A model generated the notes under the pieces. It ran no database searches. It saw only the letters and a program-made list of their open reading frames with translations, and was not told the origin of the DNA. From the NCBI RefSeq assembly GCF_000090795.2, contig NW_003546398.1, positions 132,462 through 163,286 on the forward strand: DNA of 30,825 nucleotides, in the 5' to 3' direction. A program made the position numbers and the translations under genes. Below, piece by piece: positions 1-8,998 of this stretch. The DNA comes from Amphimedon queenslandica (Eukaryota; Porifera; Demospongiae; Haplosclerida; Niphatidae). How positions within the stretch are numbered: the first letter of the stretch is position 1; each line of letters starts with the position of its first letter.

Positions 1-1
1 T

Positions 2-440
2 GATAAATCTGTGCCTGTCATGTACGAATCTTTTAATGAGTTATTTTTATGGGGTGACAGAATTGGATGTACTAACTCAAGATTAGAGAGATGTTCTTGC
101 GTTAAAGCCATTTGGGCTAATGAAAATGATTCTATTAATGTAAGTGATATAAATGCAAGGCCGGGATTAGTTCAATTCTTTTTTCGTTAAGTAATTCAAG
201 TTAATGGAAAGCAAGAAACAATTACAATGGCATCTATAAAGTGGTTTCAAAGTCACCCTGATAGATACAAACTAGGAGATCCAATAGAATTGTGGGTACA
301 AGATTTATTTTGTACCATATGGCCCTTCAGCATTTGTACCAATAACACACCAGTGCACACAATGCTGCTATAGCACAGTTAGTACCAATGGTGAAACATT
401 ACTGGCTATTTGCCCATTGAAACCAAAAATTCTGATTTAA
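2..440 (+). pseudogene. C-terminal fragment of a transposon-type protein
   Basis: The frame starting at base 2 reads a continuous protein up to a TAA at 188-190, resumes in the same frame (WFQSHPDRYKLGDPIELW), then shifts by one base near 311 to another frame that ends GETLLAVCPLKPK before a TAA at 438-440. The pieces read in order as one protein end, with Cys-rich segments (RLERCSCV and QCTQCCYS). The pattern resembles uncharacterised proteins I associate with transposons in sponge and cnidarian genomes; I cannot assign a superfamily. The gene enters from outside the window. The stop and the frameshift mean it is dead. A host-gene origin is not excluded. Confidence 0.5.
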
Positions 441-472
441 TTATTATAATATTGATTCATATGTGAATTTAT

Positions 473-678
473 TTAGGCCACTCCAATTTGATTCCTTGTT
501 TCCCATTACCCGCCCGCATGGGGCCGTATCGCTATTCATTATTGCGGTTTTTCATTGATTATACAAGCAATTTATACAGCTGATAATGAATAAATTTAAT
601 GAAAATGAACAAACCCGCCCGCCCGCATCAGGCCCGCCTCTGTAATGGGAAACTATGAATCTTATTGGAGTGGCCTTA
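473..678. mobile_element. MITE with GGCCACTCC terminal inverted repeats (Harbinger-like?)
   Basis: A 200-bp body (476-675) begins GGCCACTCCAAT and ends with its inverse ATTGGAGTGGCC. The inverted repeat runs about 34 bp inward with a few mismatches, down to GTTTCCCATTAC on one side and GTAATGGGAAAC on the other. Both ends are flanked by TTA (473-475 and 676-678), a 3-bp target duplication. There is no ORF. A TTA target and GG-starting ends fit PIF/Harbinger derivatives, but the superfamily call is inference. The interior holds two CCCGCCCGC-like clusters. Confidence 0.75.
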
Positions 679-1019
679 TTATAGATAAAAAATAGATATA
701 GCGCATTTCAGGTGTATCACATTTAACATTATATTCAATGCATATAAATTGTAGCATGAATGTAGATCACACACATGTACATGTATGATACATGTAGAAA
801 CAGTTTTCATATGTAACACATGTAGTTCTATTATGTGATACAGCTGAACTTACTAAGCACATATAAAATAAATTTATTTTTTAATGCTGTGTGCAGACAA
901 GAACAAAATGACTTCTAGCAAAGAAACATTAGAAGGGATAGAAATAAGAAGTTTGTTACGTGAACCTTATCATGCTTATTATCATGAATTATGTAACATA
1001 TAGCTTTGTCTTTCATTGA
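679..1019. other. AT-rich stretch, no feature recognised
   Basis: No open frame or repeat structure stands out. It lies between the MITE and the P-element-like fragment and may be intron or spacer of that decayed element. Short palindromic ACATGTACATGTATGATACA-type sequence sits near 773-793. Confidence 0.4.
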
Positions 1020-1298
1020 AATGACAAGATACTGCTATCAAACACAGAAGGTCTTTTTCTTTTAAGTGACAGAACTTCACAGGACCAACTTGAAAATTAC
1101 TTTGGTAATCAAAGAGCAAGAGGAGGTAGAAATGAGCACCCAGATTTAAAGCAGTGTCTGACTAATGCAGTAGCTCTTAGGGTACAAAAGTCAATGGCAC
1201 TTGATCCAATAAGGGGAACTTGTAGGCAGAGATATAACCAACAGAACCTAATTATCGACAGTACACCACTTCCAAAACAAAAGAGAGCCACAAAATAA
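1020..1298 (+). pseudogene. P-element/THAP9-like transposase, C-terminal end
   Basis: A frame open from 1020 to a TAA at 1296-1298 encodes about 92 residues with LLSDRTSQDQLENYFGNQRA followed by RGGRNEHPDLKQCL and VALRVQKSMALDPIRG. The S-QD-LE-FFG/YFG-RARGG block is the characteristic C-terminal region of P-element/THAP9-type transposases, where the last catalytic acidic residue lies near LENYFG (family knowledge). Upstream the frame is closed by a TGA at 1017-1019 and no further transposase domain is visible, so this is a lone exon or a 3' remnant. The C-terminal tail PLPKQKRATK is basic, as usual for the family. Confidence 0.8.
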
Positions 1299-1480
1299 TT
1301 ACTAAAATATAATAATATTTTTATTATAATAATAGTAATAATAATAATAACATCCTTGTGGTTCTTTTTTGTTTTGTTTTTTCTTCCTTTGGTTGGTTTT
1401 TATCATAATAGTAATAATAATAATAAATAACTAAATAAATAATAATAATTATAATAATAATAATAATAATAGTAAATGGT
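1299..1480. repeat. TAA/ATA microsatellites
   Basis: Interrupted (TAA)n tracts at about 1309-1351 and 1407-1473, separated by a T-rich segment. Together with the tract at 1752-1792 they bracket the short LINE-like coding scrap. Confidence 0.85.
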
Positions 1481-1606
1481 CTTCCTCCCCAGGATGTTTC
1501 TCGCCATCTCCTCCAGAGGCTCTCAGTTACACTCTGGCGTTTTAATGCTCAGATGTGGCTGAACAGGACTCTACCTGTCCTGCCCTCTGTGGATGGGCTG
1601 ATTTAA
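1481..1606 (+). pseudogene. Possible LINE reverse transcriptase C-terminal scrap
   Basis: A 41-codon frame ends at a TAA (1604-1606). It contains HLLQRLSVTLWRFNAQMWLN followed by RTLPVLPSVDGLI. The RLS-LWR-N motif just before a stop, followed by a pyrimidine-rich tail and a (TAA)n tract, resembles the extreme C-terminus and 3' tail of a heavily 5'-truncated non-LTR retrotransposon. The identification rests on this motif and layout only. Confidence 0.35.
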
Positions 1607-1751
1607 CTTTTCCCTCTCTCATGTCTTTCTCTCTCATATTTATTCTTCTTTTTGTTTTTTCTTCTCTCCTTTCCATTTTTGTGATTATGGGTTTCTCCCC
1701 CTTTTCCCACATCTCTCTTTCTCTCTCTCCACATCTCTCTTTCTCTCTCTC

Positions 1752-1792
<41 letters not shown>
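1607..1792. repeat. Pyrimidine-rich tail and (ATA)n microsatellite
   Basis: A CT-rich segment with repeated TCTCTCTTTCTCTC units (about 1612-1750) runs into an uninterrupted (ATA)n array (about 1752-1792). This looks like the 3' end of the preceding LINE-like fragment. Antisense frames through it are Tyr- and Glu-Arg-rich artefacts. Confidence 0.75.
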
Positions 1793-1793
<1 letters not shown>

Positions 1794-1874
1794 CATCATA
1801 ATCATTTTTATATTTATTGTATACATATAGCTAATTTATTATTATTTTTAATTTGTATGGAGTTTGAATAATAA

Positions 1875-3050
1875 TTAATAAGTACCACATAAAGACTTAC
1901 GAACACCTATGGACTTCTGTGTGTTAATCATTTCTCCATTCTTGCATTGTTCTAATATGTAAAGAAGCAATAGCATGTCCTTGATTGTTTCCCAGAGCTT
2001 TATCATGTCAAAAAGGAGAGCGTGTGAATCATTTTTATCATCAATATCTTGTGACAGCAATGACTAACAATATTGAATGTCCTTGTTCTTTTGGATGCTG
2101 TCAGAAATGGCCAGATCAAAAGTACTCTTTTCAAAACTTAGAGTACCAGTAATGATTGCTGTGTGCTTCAATAAAAAATTTTGCATGGATGACACAATTT
2201 TAACGAATAAGAAGAGGACTTTGCCACTATTCTTAACTAGACCCCCTCGATTGACGATCTCAATCCATCTTCTCGTCAAATAAAGAACATCTTTATGATC
2301 TTCATCATCCAACCTTCATCCTCAACACTCATTTTCTTTAAGCATTCCACAAACAGCAAACTTCGCTCATCAGATTTTTTTGCATACTTCCTTATCAATG
2401 ATTAAACAACATGACCAATGTACCTAGCTACGTTTACTTCATCAGCATTCATGTGATGTTCATCATCATTGGGACCGTGGCTGGCAGCTTCCTGAGGCAA
2501 TGTTACTATATGATTTTCAAAGTAGATTTGAATGCACCTTTCAAAGACATCTTGAGACAGTGACTGTAGGAAAAGTGTGGAGTCAGGAGGGACATCACTA
2601 AGCTGACTGCAGTGGGATAAGACCATGGGCTGCAAAGACTTCCACAATAAATTCAGCACAAAAACAGCACATGACCTCATAATGTGAAATATTCAGCTTT
2701 GATTACTCTAACAGTACTCCTAGACTTGTACTTCTTCTCTGAAACAGCCTCTTTTTCTTTTTCAAAGGCAGCAACTAGTCCAATGCAAGAATCTTCAAAA
2801 ACTGACATTGGCTGCTACTTAATAGCGACTTGCAGATAATCACAGCAACATCGCTTCTGACTGACATCTGGCAGGAGTATTTATCCAGCAAAGCTGTCAA
2901 AGAGCTTGTGACAAGCAGATTAGCTCGAGGCTTAGCTGCATTTTCATTATTTGCCGGCTGCCACAGCTTCTGCGGCCACCATCTTAAAGACAAGTCATGT
3001 TACGTCATTGCAAGGTCATCATTTTGTCATCCATAACACGCCTCTACCTG
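1875..3050 (-). pseudogene. Decayed transposon-type ORF of unknown superfamily
   Basis: Read on the minus strand, several frames form one recognisable protein in order: a weak N-terminal part (about 3000-2700), then 2680-2402 (LLWKSLQPMVLSHCSQLSDV and DDEHHMNADEVNVARYI), a stop at 2404-2402, SLIKKYAKKSDERSLLFVEC in the same frame, a frameshift near 2310, then 2312-2064 (LTRRWIEIVNRGGLVKNSG), a stop at 2066-2064 and 2060-1875 in frame (SLLSQDIDDKND, GVRKSLCGTY). The N-R-G-G-L segment recalls the C-terminal region of THAP/P-type and related transposases; the superfamily is not certain. At least two stops and one or two frameshifts show it is not functional. Confidence 0.55.
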
Positions 3051-3080
3051 GACACTAACTCAGAATGTACCTATCTTTTA

Positions 3081-3410
3081 CATGATTGTCGACGCATTGG
3101 TCGATACAATCAAGGCTCTCGTTCATCTTGTCCTATTCTTGCTACTTTAGCTCGACTGCTGATGTCTCTCATGTAGTATCTCTCTGTCATAACCTTTCCT
3201 CCTCCATCTTTGTTCGCCCTGACCTCTCCCCCCCCCCAACGGAGGAGACAATGATATATTCTCCTTCAAGAGAGACGAAAGCTTATCAAGTCTGGCATTA
3301 GAAGAGATTCAAAAAGGATTAAGGGTTCCAGTATTCATGTAAGTGGTGTCGTAGCATGTAGGGTGCTGAATAGCACTTTTGTGTATGATCAAAGTTTTAA
3401 TAATCCTGTA
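3081..3410 (+). pseudogene. LINE ORF1 C-terminal remnant
   Basis: The frame containing DCRRIGRYNQGSRSSCPIL, then after frame changes HNLSSSIFVRPDLSPP and a basic segment ending VSGVVACRV, matches in order the RxGxY--RPIL, RPDLSP and Lys/Arg-rich blocks of CR1-type ORF1 RNA-binding proteins (family knowledge). It is split across frames with stops (for example at 3301). It sits directly upstream of ORF2, as expected. In life ORF1p would coat the element RNA. Confidence 0.5.
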
Positions 3411-3569
3411 CTCAATCCAGTTGTGCCTGTTACTGATTCACCTAGTTCTCTTTCTCCTGTTAATGTCTCACCCAATACTGCCTCCCCTGGTACTGACTCT
3501 CCTCTGTCCCACGATTCCAATGAGCCCGTCTCATCTCCAGCTTCTGTTCCCTCTTCCTGACTAGCCCCA

Positions 3570-6240
3570 GATGGTTTCTCAGCCTGCCTCTAGAACGCTC
3601 GTAGCCTAGTCAATAAGCTACATAAATTTCAATCCTATGTATATTCCACATCTACCATATTTTGTGTCAATGAAACCTGGTTAAGCTCTGCTGTAGTCAA
3701 TGGTGAAGTCCTACCTACATTTATACAAATGCGACAGAGCATCTAGAGGTGGTGGTGTTCTACTTGCTGTGCATCAGTCTATTCCCTCATCCATCATTCC
3801 TTCTCCCAATTTGGAAGTAGTTTTCATTCAAATCATTTCCTCCATACCACTGGTTCTCTGTCTTGTTTATATTCCTCCCTCTGCCAGTATTGGTTATGTT
3901 GGTGAGATCCTATCATTTCTTGATTCTATAATCTCTTCTTTCTCTAATGTCATTATTCTTGGTGACTTTAATTCCCTTTGACATCTGTTGGGACACTCTG
4001 ATAGGGCAATGTTCCTCTTCTGAATCATTATGTGATTTTGTTTTTCGTCATGATCTCACTTAAGTTGTTAACTTCCCCACCCATACTTGAGGTAATATCC
4101 TTGATCTTATTCTATGCACTCCTTCTACTTACAATTTTGTCAGTGACCCTTTTGCTGCCTCCTCTAATCTGCTATCTCTGATCACTCTCTCATTTCATTG
4201 CTTATTTCTCTCTCACTCAAACGTACTGTCTCTCCAAGTTCCTCATGGTTCTATAATTATAAGAAAACAGACTTTGACAAGTTGAACTCATTCCTACTAG
4301 ATTTTGACTTTACTCCCATCATGGAATCCAATGACATTGATTTTATCTGTGCTTTCCTAAAGGAAACCATCCTCACTTCTATCTCTCTTTTTACTCCAAT
4401 TGTTAAGACTAAGAAGGTCTAATTGCCTAAATGGTTTTACTCTGGTATTCGGCATCAACTCCACTTAGTACGCTCTCTACATAAACACCACAAGAGACAC
4501 TGTACCTGATAATTTCATTAGTCTCTCGTCAGCTGAACGTTAACTCCAGCTCAGTAGACTCGATGCCCGGAACTCATATGAGGGTGGCCTTTTCCAGGAT
4601 TTTATCTGCTCTAAAAGTCCTAAGATCTTTTCCTACATTCGTGACCTTTCTAAATCCAGCAAAATTCCATTTGTCATGCACTATGAGTCTTCGGTAGCTG
4701 ACAATCCTCATGACATAGCCAATATGTTTAACAGTTACTTTCACTCTAACATTGGCCCTTGTACAACTGTCCCGTGCCCTCCTATATATCTGCCTGAGGA
4801 ATCTCTCTGTTCAGTAGATATTTCCCTAGATGATACCTGTAATGCTCTGTGCTCCATTAATCTTAACAAGGTTAAAGATGGTGACAATATTCATCATCTA
4901 TTCAAAACCTGTTTTTCAGGCCAAGTGACTGGCATTGTCATTACATCACACCTATTTTTAAGAGCAGTGATCATTCGCATGTTACCAACTACAGGCCCAT
5001 CTCCATTCTCTCATCTATATCTAAGGTTTTTGAAAGGATAATTCTTGACAAGGTATATGATTTTGTGTCTCAGTCTTCGATTCCTAACACCCAATTGGCT
5101 TTATGAAGAATCGCTCAATGGTGAAACAGCTACTTATTCACACTTTCAACATCCTAAAGGCGTTTGAGGTCAGTGGTCAACTTGATGCTGTGATGCTCGA
5201 CATATGTAAGGCTTTTGATACAGTACCCCACGATCGCCTACTCATAAAACTCTGGCAGTGCGGTATTAATGGTTCTCTTTGGCATCTGTTTAATAGATCT
5301 CAATGTGTTGTCATTGATGGGCATTGCTCCAATTGGTTACCTGTAAACTCAGGGGTACCTCAAGGCAGCATACTAGGGCCACCTCAGGCAGCATACTAGG
5401 GCCACTTCTATTTGCAATTTACATCAATGATATATCTGTCAGTGTTTCCCATTCTCAAACCCTCTTGTTTGCTGATGATACCAAAATATCTAAAGTAGTC
5501 TCAACTCTTTCTGATAGTTCCCTTCCACAATCTGATCTCAATAATGTTTTCTGTGGAGTCGGGACTCCAATCTTGCTTTCAATTCAAAAAAGTCTTTTTA
5601 TGTGTTTCCATCAGAAAAATCAGTGTCATCAAGTATACCACTTGGGTTTCTCTGCTATCAGTCAAGTCTCAAGTTGGCATGATCTGGGCATCTATTTTAC
5701 TGAAGACCTATCTTGGTCCATTCACCTCAGATCTATAGTACAGAAGGCTTTTTCTAAACTCAGTATAATACAGAGGACCTTCTCTCAGGATGCACCACCT
5801 ATCGTCAAAAGACAATTATATCTCTCCTTGGTCAGGTCACAACTATCGTATGGCTCTCAACTTTAGAGACCCATGTTTCAGAAGGTCATTGTTCTAATTC
5901 AGTCTGTACAACGTCAGGCTACCAGGTATATACTTAGTGACTGGTCCTCAAGCTATCATGAGAGATTAATTCACCTCAATCTTCTGCCTCTAATGTATTA
6001 TTTCGAGCTACTGGACATTTTCTTCTTTGTTAGCTGTCTATTCCATCCAGATCTCAGTTTCAGCATCAATGATTATGTAACTTTCTCCAACAGCTCTACC
6101 AGATCTACATCCTCCTTCAAATTAATGTTTAAGCCATCATCTACTAGTTCAGCACATCACTTTTATTTTTCCGAATAAGCAGGTTATGGAACTCACTTCC
6201 TCCTATTGATCTCTCTCTATCTCTCGCTACAATTTAAGTA
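3570..6240 (+). pseudogene. LINE ORF2: AP endonuclease plus reverse transcriptase
   Basis: Domains in order: endonuclease N-terminus (NARSLVNKLHKFQ and VNETWLS about 3590-3690), RASRGGGVLLAVHQS (3735-3780), VIILGDFN (about 3950-3973); RT fingers/palm with LDAVMLDICKAFDTVPHDRL (5180-5240, catalytic Asp in motif A), SGVPQGSILGP (motif B, 5348-5380), LLFADDTK (motif C, about 5463-5485), thumb (DLGIYFTEDLSWS), then SVQRQATRYIL (5900-5935). ORF2 would nick the target and copy its RNA by target-primed reverse transcription. The reading frame is interrupted repeatedly: for example a stop at 3981, shifts near 4198 and 4676, a partial duplication at 5357-5403 and a stop before 5869. It is clearly a dead copy. 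Confidence 0.8.
5357..5403 (+). repeat. 24/23-bp tandem duplication in RT motif B
   Basis: Unit 1 (5357-5380) begins ACCTCAAGGCAGCATACTAG and unit 2 (5381-5403) ACCTCAGGCAGCATACTAGG; unit 2 lacks one A. The pair repeats codons for PQGSILG in the RT and the one-base difference throws the ORF into a new frame, so the following LLFAIYINDIS is read from unit 2 onward. Confidence 0.9.
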
Positions 6241-6590
6241 AAACTAAAAAATTTATTTTGGTCATATTTTTTCTCATTTTGATTCTCCCAATCTATGCAC
6301 CTTTCATTTCATTTGTCCATGTTCTAAGTGTCACTCTCTTAATACTGCACCCTCAATCCTTGCATCATGATCTGTTTTCCTTTTTTCTTTTTCTTTTTTT
6401 ACCATTTTCTAATGTCTATTGTTATTATCTTCTTATTGTCATAAATAATGTATGTATTATTATCTCAGGGTACCAGTAGTCCTTGCTGGTAACCCTTCAA
6501 GACACTTCAATCTGGTAGATTTTATTTCTCTGTATGCCACATGTTTTTGAGTCTTGTAAATTTGATTAATAAATAAAATAAATATAGTTC

Positions 6591-7435
6591 AGTAAAATCA
6601 TGTGATGTATAACTTTTTAAAAACAATTACAACAAGTTCAGTTATACAATATTGTATCATCTCTTTTAGAAATTATTTGATTATCCTATAAAATTCAGTA
6701 TTGCTTTCATTACTGTTATTCTGAGAGTTTCATTACCACTGGTCACAGTATGAATGCACGACATTTGCCTTTCTCAAGATGTTTTAAAGGAAATGTAGTG
6801 TTGTCAATTCTTCAACATTCATATCTATCTGCTATAGCTTTTATAGTAAGAAAAATAATGATTATAAGCGATCATAATTAACAGTGAACTTTCAAAAATG
6901 TCATCATTTAGTGGCCATATATGGTGTCTGGAATAATGTGCTTTTCAGTTTGACACTTTTATTTGGATGATAAAATCAGCAGCTTAGATTTCAAGTCTTT
7001 TTGCCATATATATACTCTTCAATAGCTTTAAATTCCATTATTCATTATTTTTGTTCTAAATATATTGCTTTTCTAAAAGCTTCTAAATCTACGAGACTGA
7101 GCCCATTTGTTTTGTACACAACATGTTATCATGCCTGAATCAGCATTTTTGCCACAAAATAACAGACCATGTCTAATATCCTTTACTGGTACAGCCATGA
7201 CACATCTTATAGATCATGGCTGATATTCTGGCATGTATCAATACAAATTTTATCATGATTGTATCATGGCTGATTTTTGCAGTTGTATCACGACTGATTA
7301 CACAAAGACCATGATTCAGGACTGATATCAGTATGATTCAGACTGATACCAGTCCTGATCTAAGGCAATAACAATTGGTTGTGTATTCTATCTAGTTTTA
7401 TGATAGTCTATGGTTCTGTTCCACATTCTAGACAC
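6591..7435. other. AT-rich spacer, no gene recognised
   Basis: No supported coding region. At about 7190-7360 there is a cluster of related short motifs (ATCATGGCTGAT, CACGACTGAT, GGACTGATATCAG, CAGACTGATACCAG), a degenerate direct/inverted repeat patch of unknown meaning. Confidence 0.4.
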
Positions 7436-7648
7436 TCAGAAGAACGCTACGCGTTCACTCTGCATATGTCTGTGTACGTTCCGCGTCACTCGTCCCACAT
7501 TCTTTGCAGCTTTCTGCATTTTAGTAACAACCCCGTGGTTTTGTAAAATTTCGAGGCGTGCTTCTCGCACCTCATCATTTGCCAAAAACCTCCCTATGCC
7601 CCTAAAAGTGACAAAGTTTCTGTACCTTTTCTCCAAAACAACGAACAT
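7436..7648 (-). CDS. Hypothetical 70-residue ORF
   Basis: A minus-strand ATG ORF rich in Arg and Lys, with KRYRNFVTFRGIGRFLANDE near the N-terminus and RNVHRHMQSERVAFF at the end. It is bounded by AT-rich DNA and is more CpG-rich than its flanks (ACGCTACGCG, TTCCGCGTCAC). I do not recognise a family. It could be an exon of a host gene or a piece of another mobile element; chance is also possible at this length. Confidence 0.2.
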   Translation of the reverse strand: MFVVLEKRYRNFVTFRGIGRFLANDEVREARLEILQNHGVVTKMQKAAKNVGRVTRNVHRHMQSERVAFF

Positions 7649-7984
7649 TTAAGCTAGGAAAGAAATACAGAGAACTGGTAATACATTGCTTTAGTTATTA
7701 AAACTGGCTAGTAATTGCGTTGATATGTTCTTTTGAAATCCTATAAATCTGTCCTTCTCTGGCAAGACTTGGCTCTCCTCCTTCCACTATTGTATTATAA
7801 TATCAATTGTACGCAGAAAATTAGAATACTGAAATAAAATATTGAAATCAAAGAAATAATAGATTCAGTATTCTCGAACCTCTCTCCTAATGAAAGCAGG
7901 TACTGACTCTACTGGTATAATCTGTCTATACTACCTCATCACAGGAAGACAGGAGGCGTTAAGTGGAGTAAAAAAAAATGATTC
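7649..7984. other. Spacer, no feature recognised
   Basis: AT-rich sequence between the hypothetical ORF and the first recognisable DIRS-like end. Nothing further seen. Confidence 0.4.
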
Positions 7985-8703
7985 TATAAGCTCCCATAAC
8001 ATCTAAATAATTGCTAATATGCACCACCCACCCTGGTCACTCCCTCTAGCATGTATTCACAACATTGAAGTGGGCAGCTATTGCAAGCCAATCATTGAAT
8101 AAAACACAATACAACAGGGTAACATCAGTAGACCAACAACATATACAATCATAGACCATAACTAACTCAGAATTTAACAAAAAAACAATCACAAAAGGAA
8201 TACACACAAGTGCGGCAGCCAGTGGGTTGGGGACCTGTCAGTTTAGAATTATTTAGGGACACTGGGTCCCACTGTCACTCAGGGGAAAAACCACCACTTG
8301 GTATTCCTGTGGTGGAAAAACCTATGACCTCAACCCCTGCTACACACAGAACTAATACAGATACACACAATGAATAATAATACTTGTAATCATAATAATA
8401 ATAATAATAATAATCAGCAATAATAATAATAATAATCATTAATGTCCTAATAACTTAAAATCACAACTCTATATCAAATGGGCAGGGTCACAATGATTGA
8501 ATAGAGTCTTTTTGAGGTGCCGTGCCAGTTATTTACCTAGAAATCAACAAAAAAAACAATTTTTGTTAAGGAATCAAATTACGAGGCGGGTGGGGAGGAA
8601 TAAAATATGTATTAGAATGATTTGTAGTGTCTGCTTGCACTGTGATGCTCCATAGACTGAACTCTTGACATATTCACGGGGTATATATAGATACCCCTGC
8701 AAA
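7985..8703 (-). mobile_element. DIRS-like copy 1 (internally deleted), part 1
   Basis: Bases 7990-8130 closely match 14604-14740, the 3' flank of the recombinase gene in DIRS-like copy 2 (shared ATGCACCACCCACC and CATTGAATAAAACACAATAC). Bases 8600-8703 match 18919-19025, the 5' leader of copy 2 (shared TTTGTAGTGTCTGCTTGCAC and GGTATATATAGATACCCCTG). Both lie in the same order and orientation, but the several kilobases of genes between them are absent, so this is a short non-autonomous derivative. The rest of its 5' end is at 14501-14604, displaced by the CACTA insertion. The interior (8160-8600) has no ORF that I trust. Confidence 0.75.
8385..8443. repeat. (ATA)n microsatellite
   Basis: Two ATA/TAA runs interrupted by TCAGCA inside the DIRS-like derivative. 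Confidence 0.8.
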
Positions 8704-8731
8704 CCCTTGTGAAAAATCCCACCAAGATCTT
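8704..8731 (+). repeat. Left terminal inverted repeat of the CACTA element
   Basis: Begins CCCTTGTGAAAAATCCCACC; pairs with 14473-14500 with two mismatches. It is followed by subterminal DNA to about 8905 densely packed with AAGAT and its complement ATCTT in both orientations, the kind of array bound by a transposon protein in CACTA elements. Confidence 0.85.
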
Positions 8732-8998
8732 GCATGATAACTTGAATAATCTTGCCAAGATATAAAGGAAGATTGTGTTCGAACTTTCCATATCTTGTAA
8801 CCAAGAATGTGTAAGATATAGCATAATCTTGCTATCAAGATTACAATAAGATATTACATAATCTTATCTGTCATATTTCAAGATTTTGAAACAAGATATT
8901 ACATATTCTTTCGAGAATTAAATTAAACTATTTTTGATTAATAAGTCAACAGAATAAATATCAGAAAAGGTTATAGTAATACACGGCATAAATAATCG

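Larger units (their letters stand above)
3070..6590 (+). mobile_element. CR1/L2-like LINE (5'-truncated, decayed)
   Basis: A non-LTR retrotransposon on the plus strand. It contains a scrap of ORF1 (about 3081-3410), an ORF2 with AP-type endonuclease then reverse transcriptase (about 3570-6240), a 3' untranslated part and an A/T-rich tail ending TTGATTAATAAATAAAATAA near 6590. There are no long terminal repeats. Domain order EN-RT with an FADDT active site and a C-terminal VQRQATRYIL motif fits the CR1/L2/Jockey group; the exact clade is inference. The 5' boundary is set where ORF1-like coding begins; upstream DNA belongs to the decayed minus-strand ORF. Confidence 0.8.

Noticed and set aside
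1542..1826. Minus-strand ORF with a run of Tyr and Glu-Arg-rich sequence
   Set aside because: It is a translation of the (ATA)n tract and the CT-rich tail, not a conserved protein.
3363..3564. Pro/Ser-rich ORFs (NPVVPVTDSPSSLSPVNVSP) as a separate host gene
   Set aside because: They lie between LINE ORF1 and ORF2 remnants and have a repetitive composition, so they are better read as the linker or 5' part of LINE coding DNA.
8574..8824. Two minus-strand ORFs of 70-76 residues
   Set aside because: They cross the junction between the DIRS-like leader and the CACTA left end, so they are chance frames of a composite sequence.
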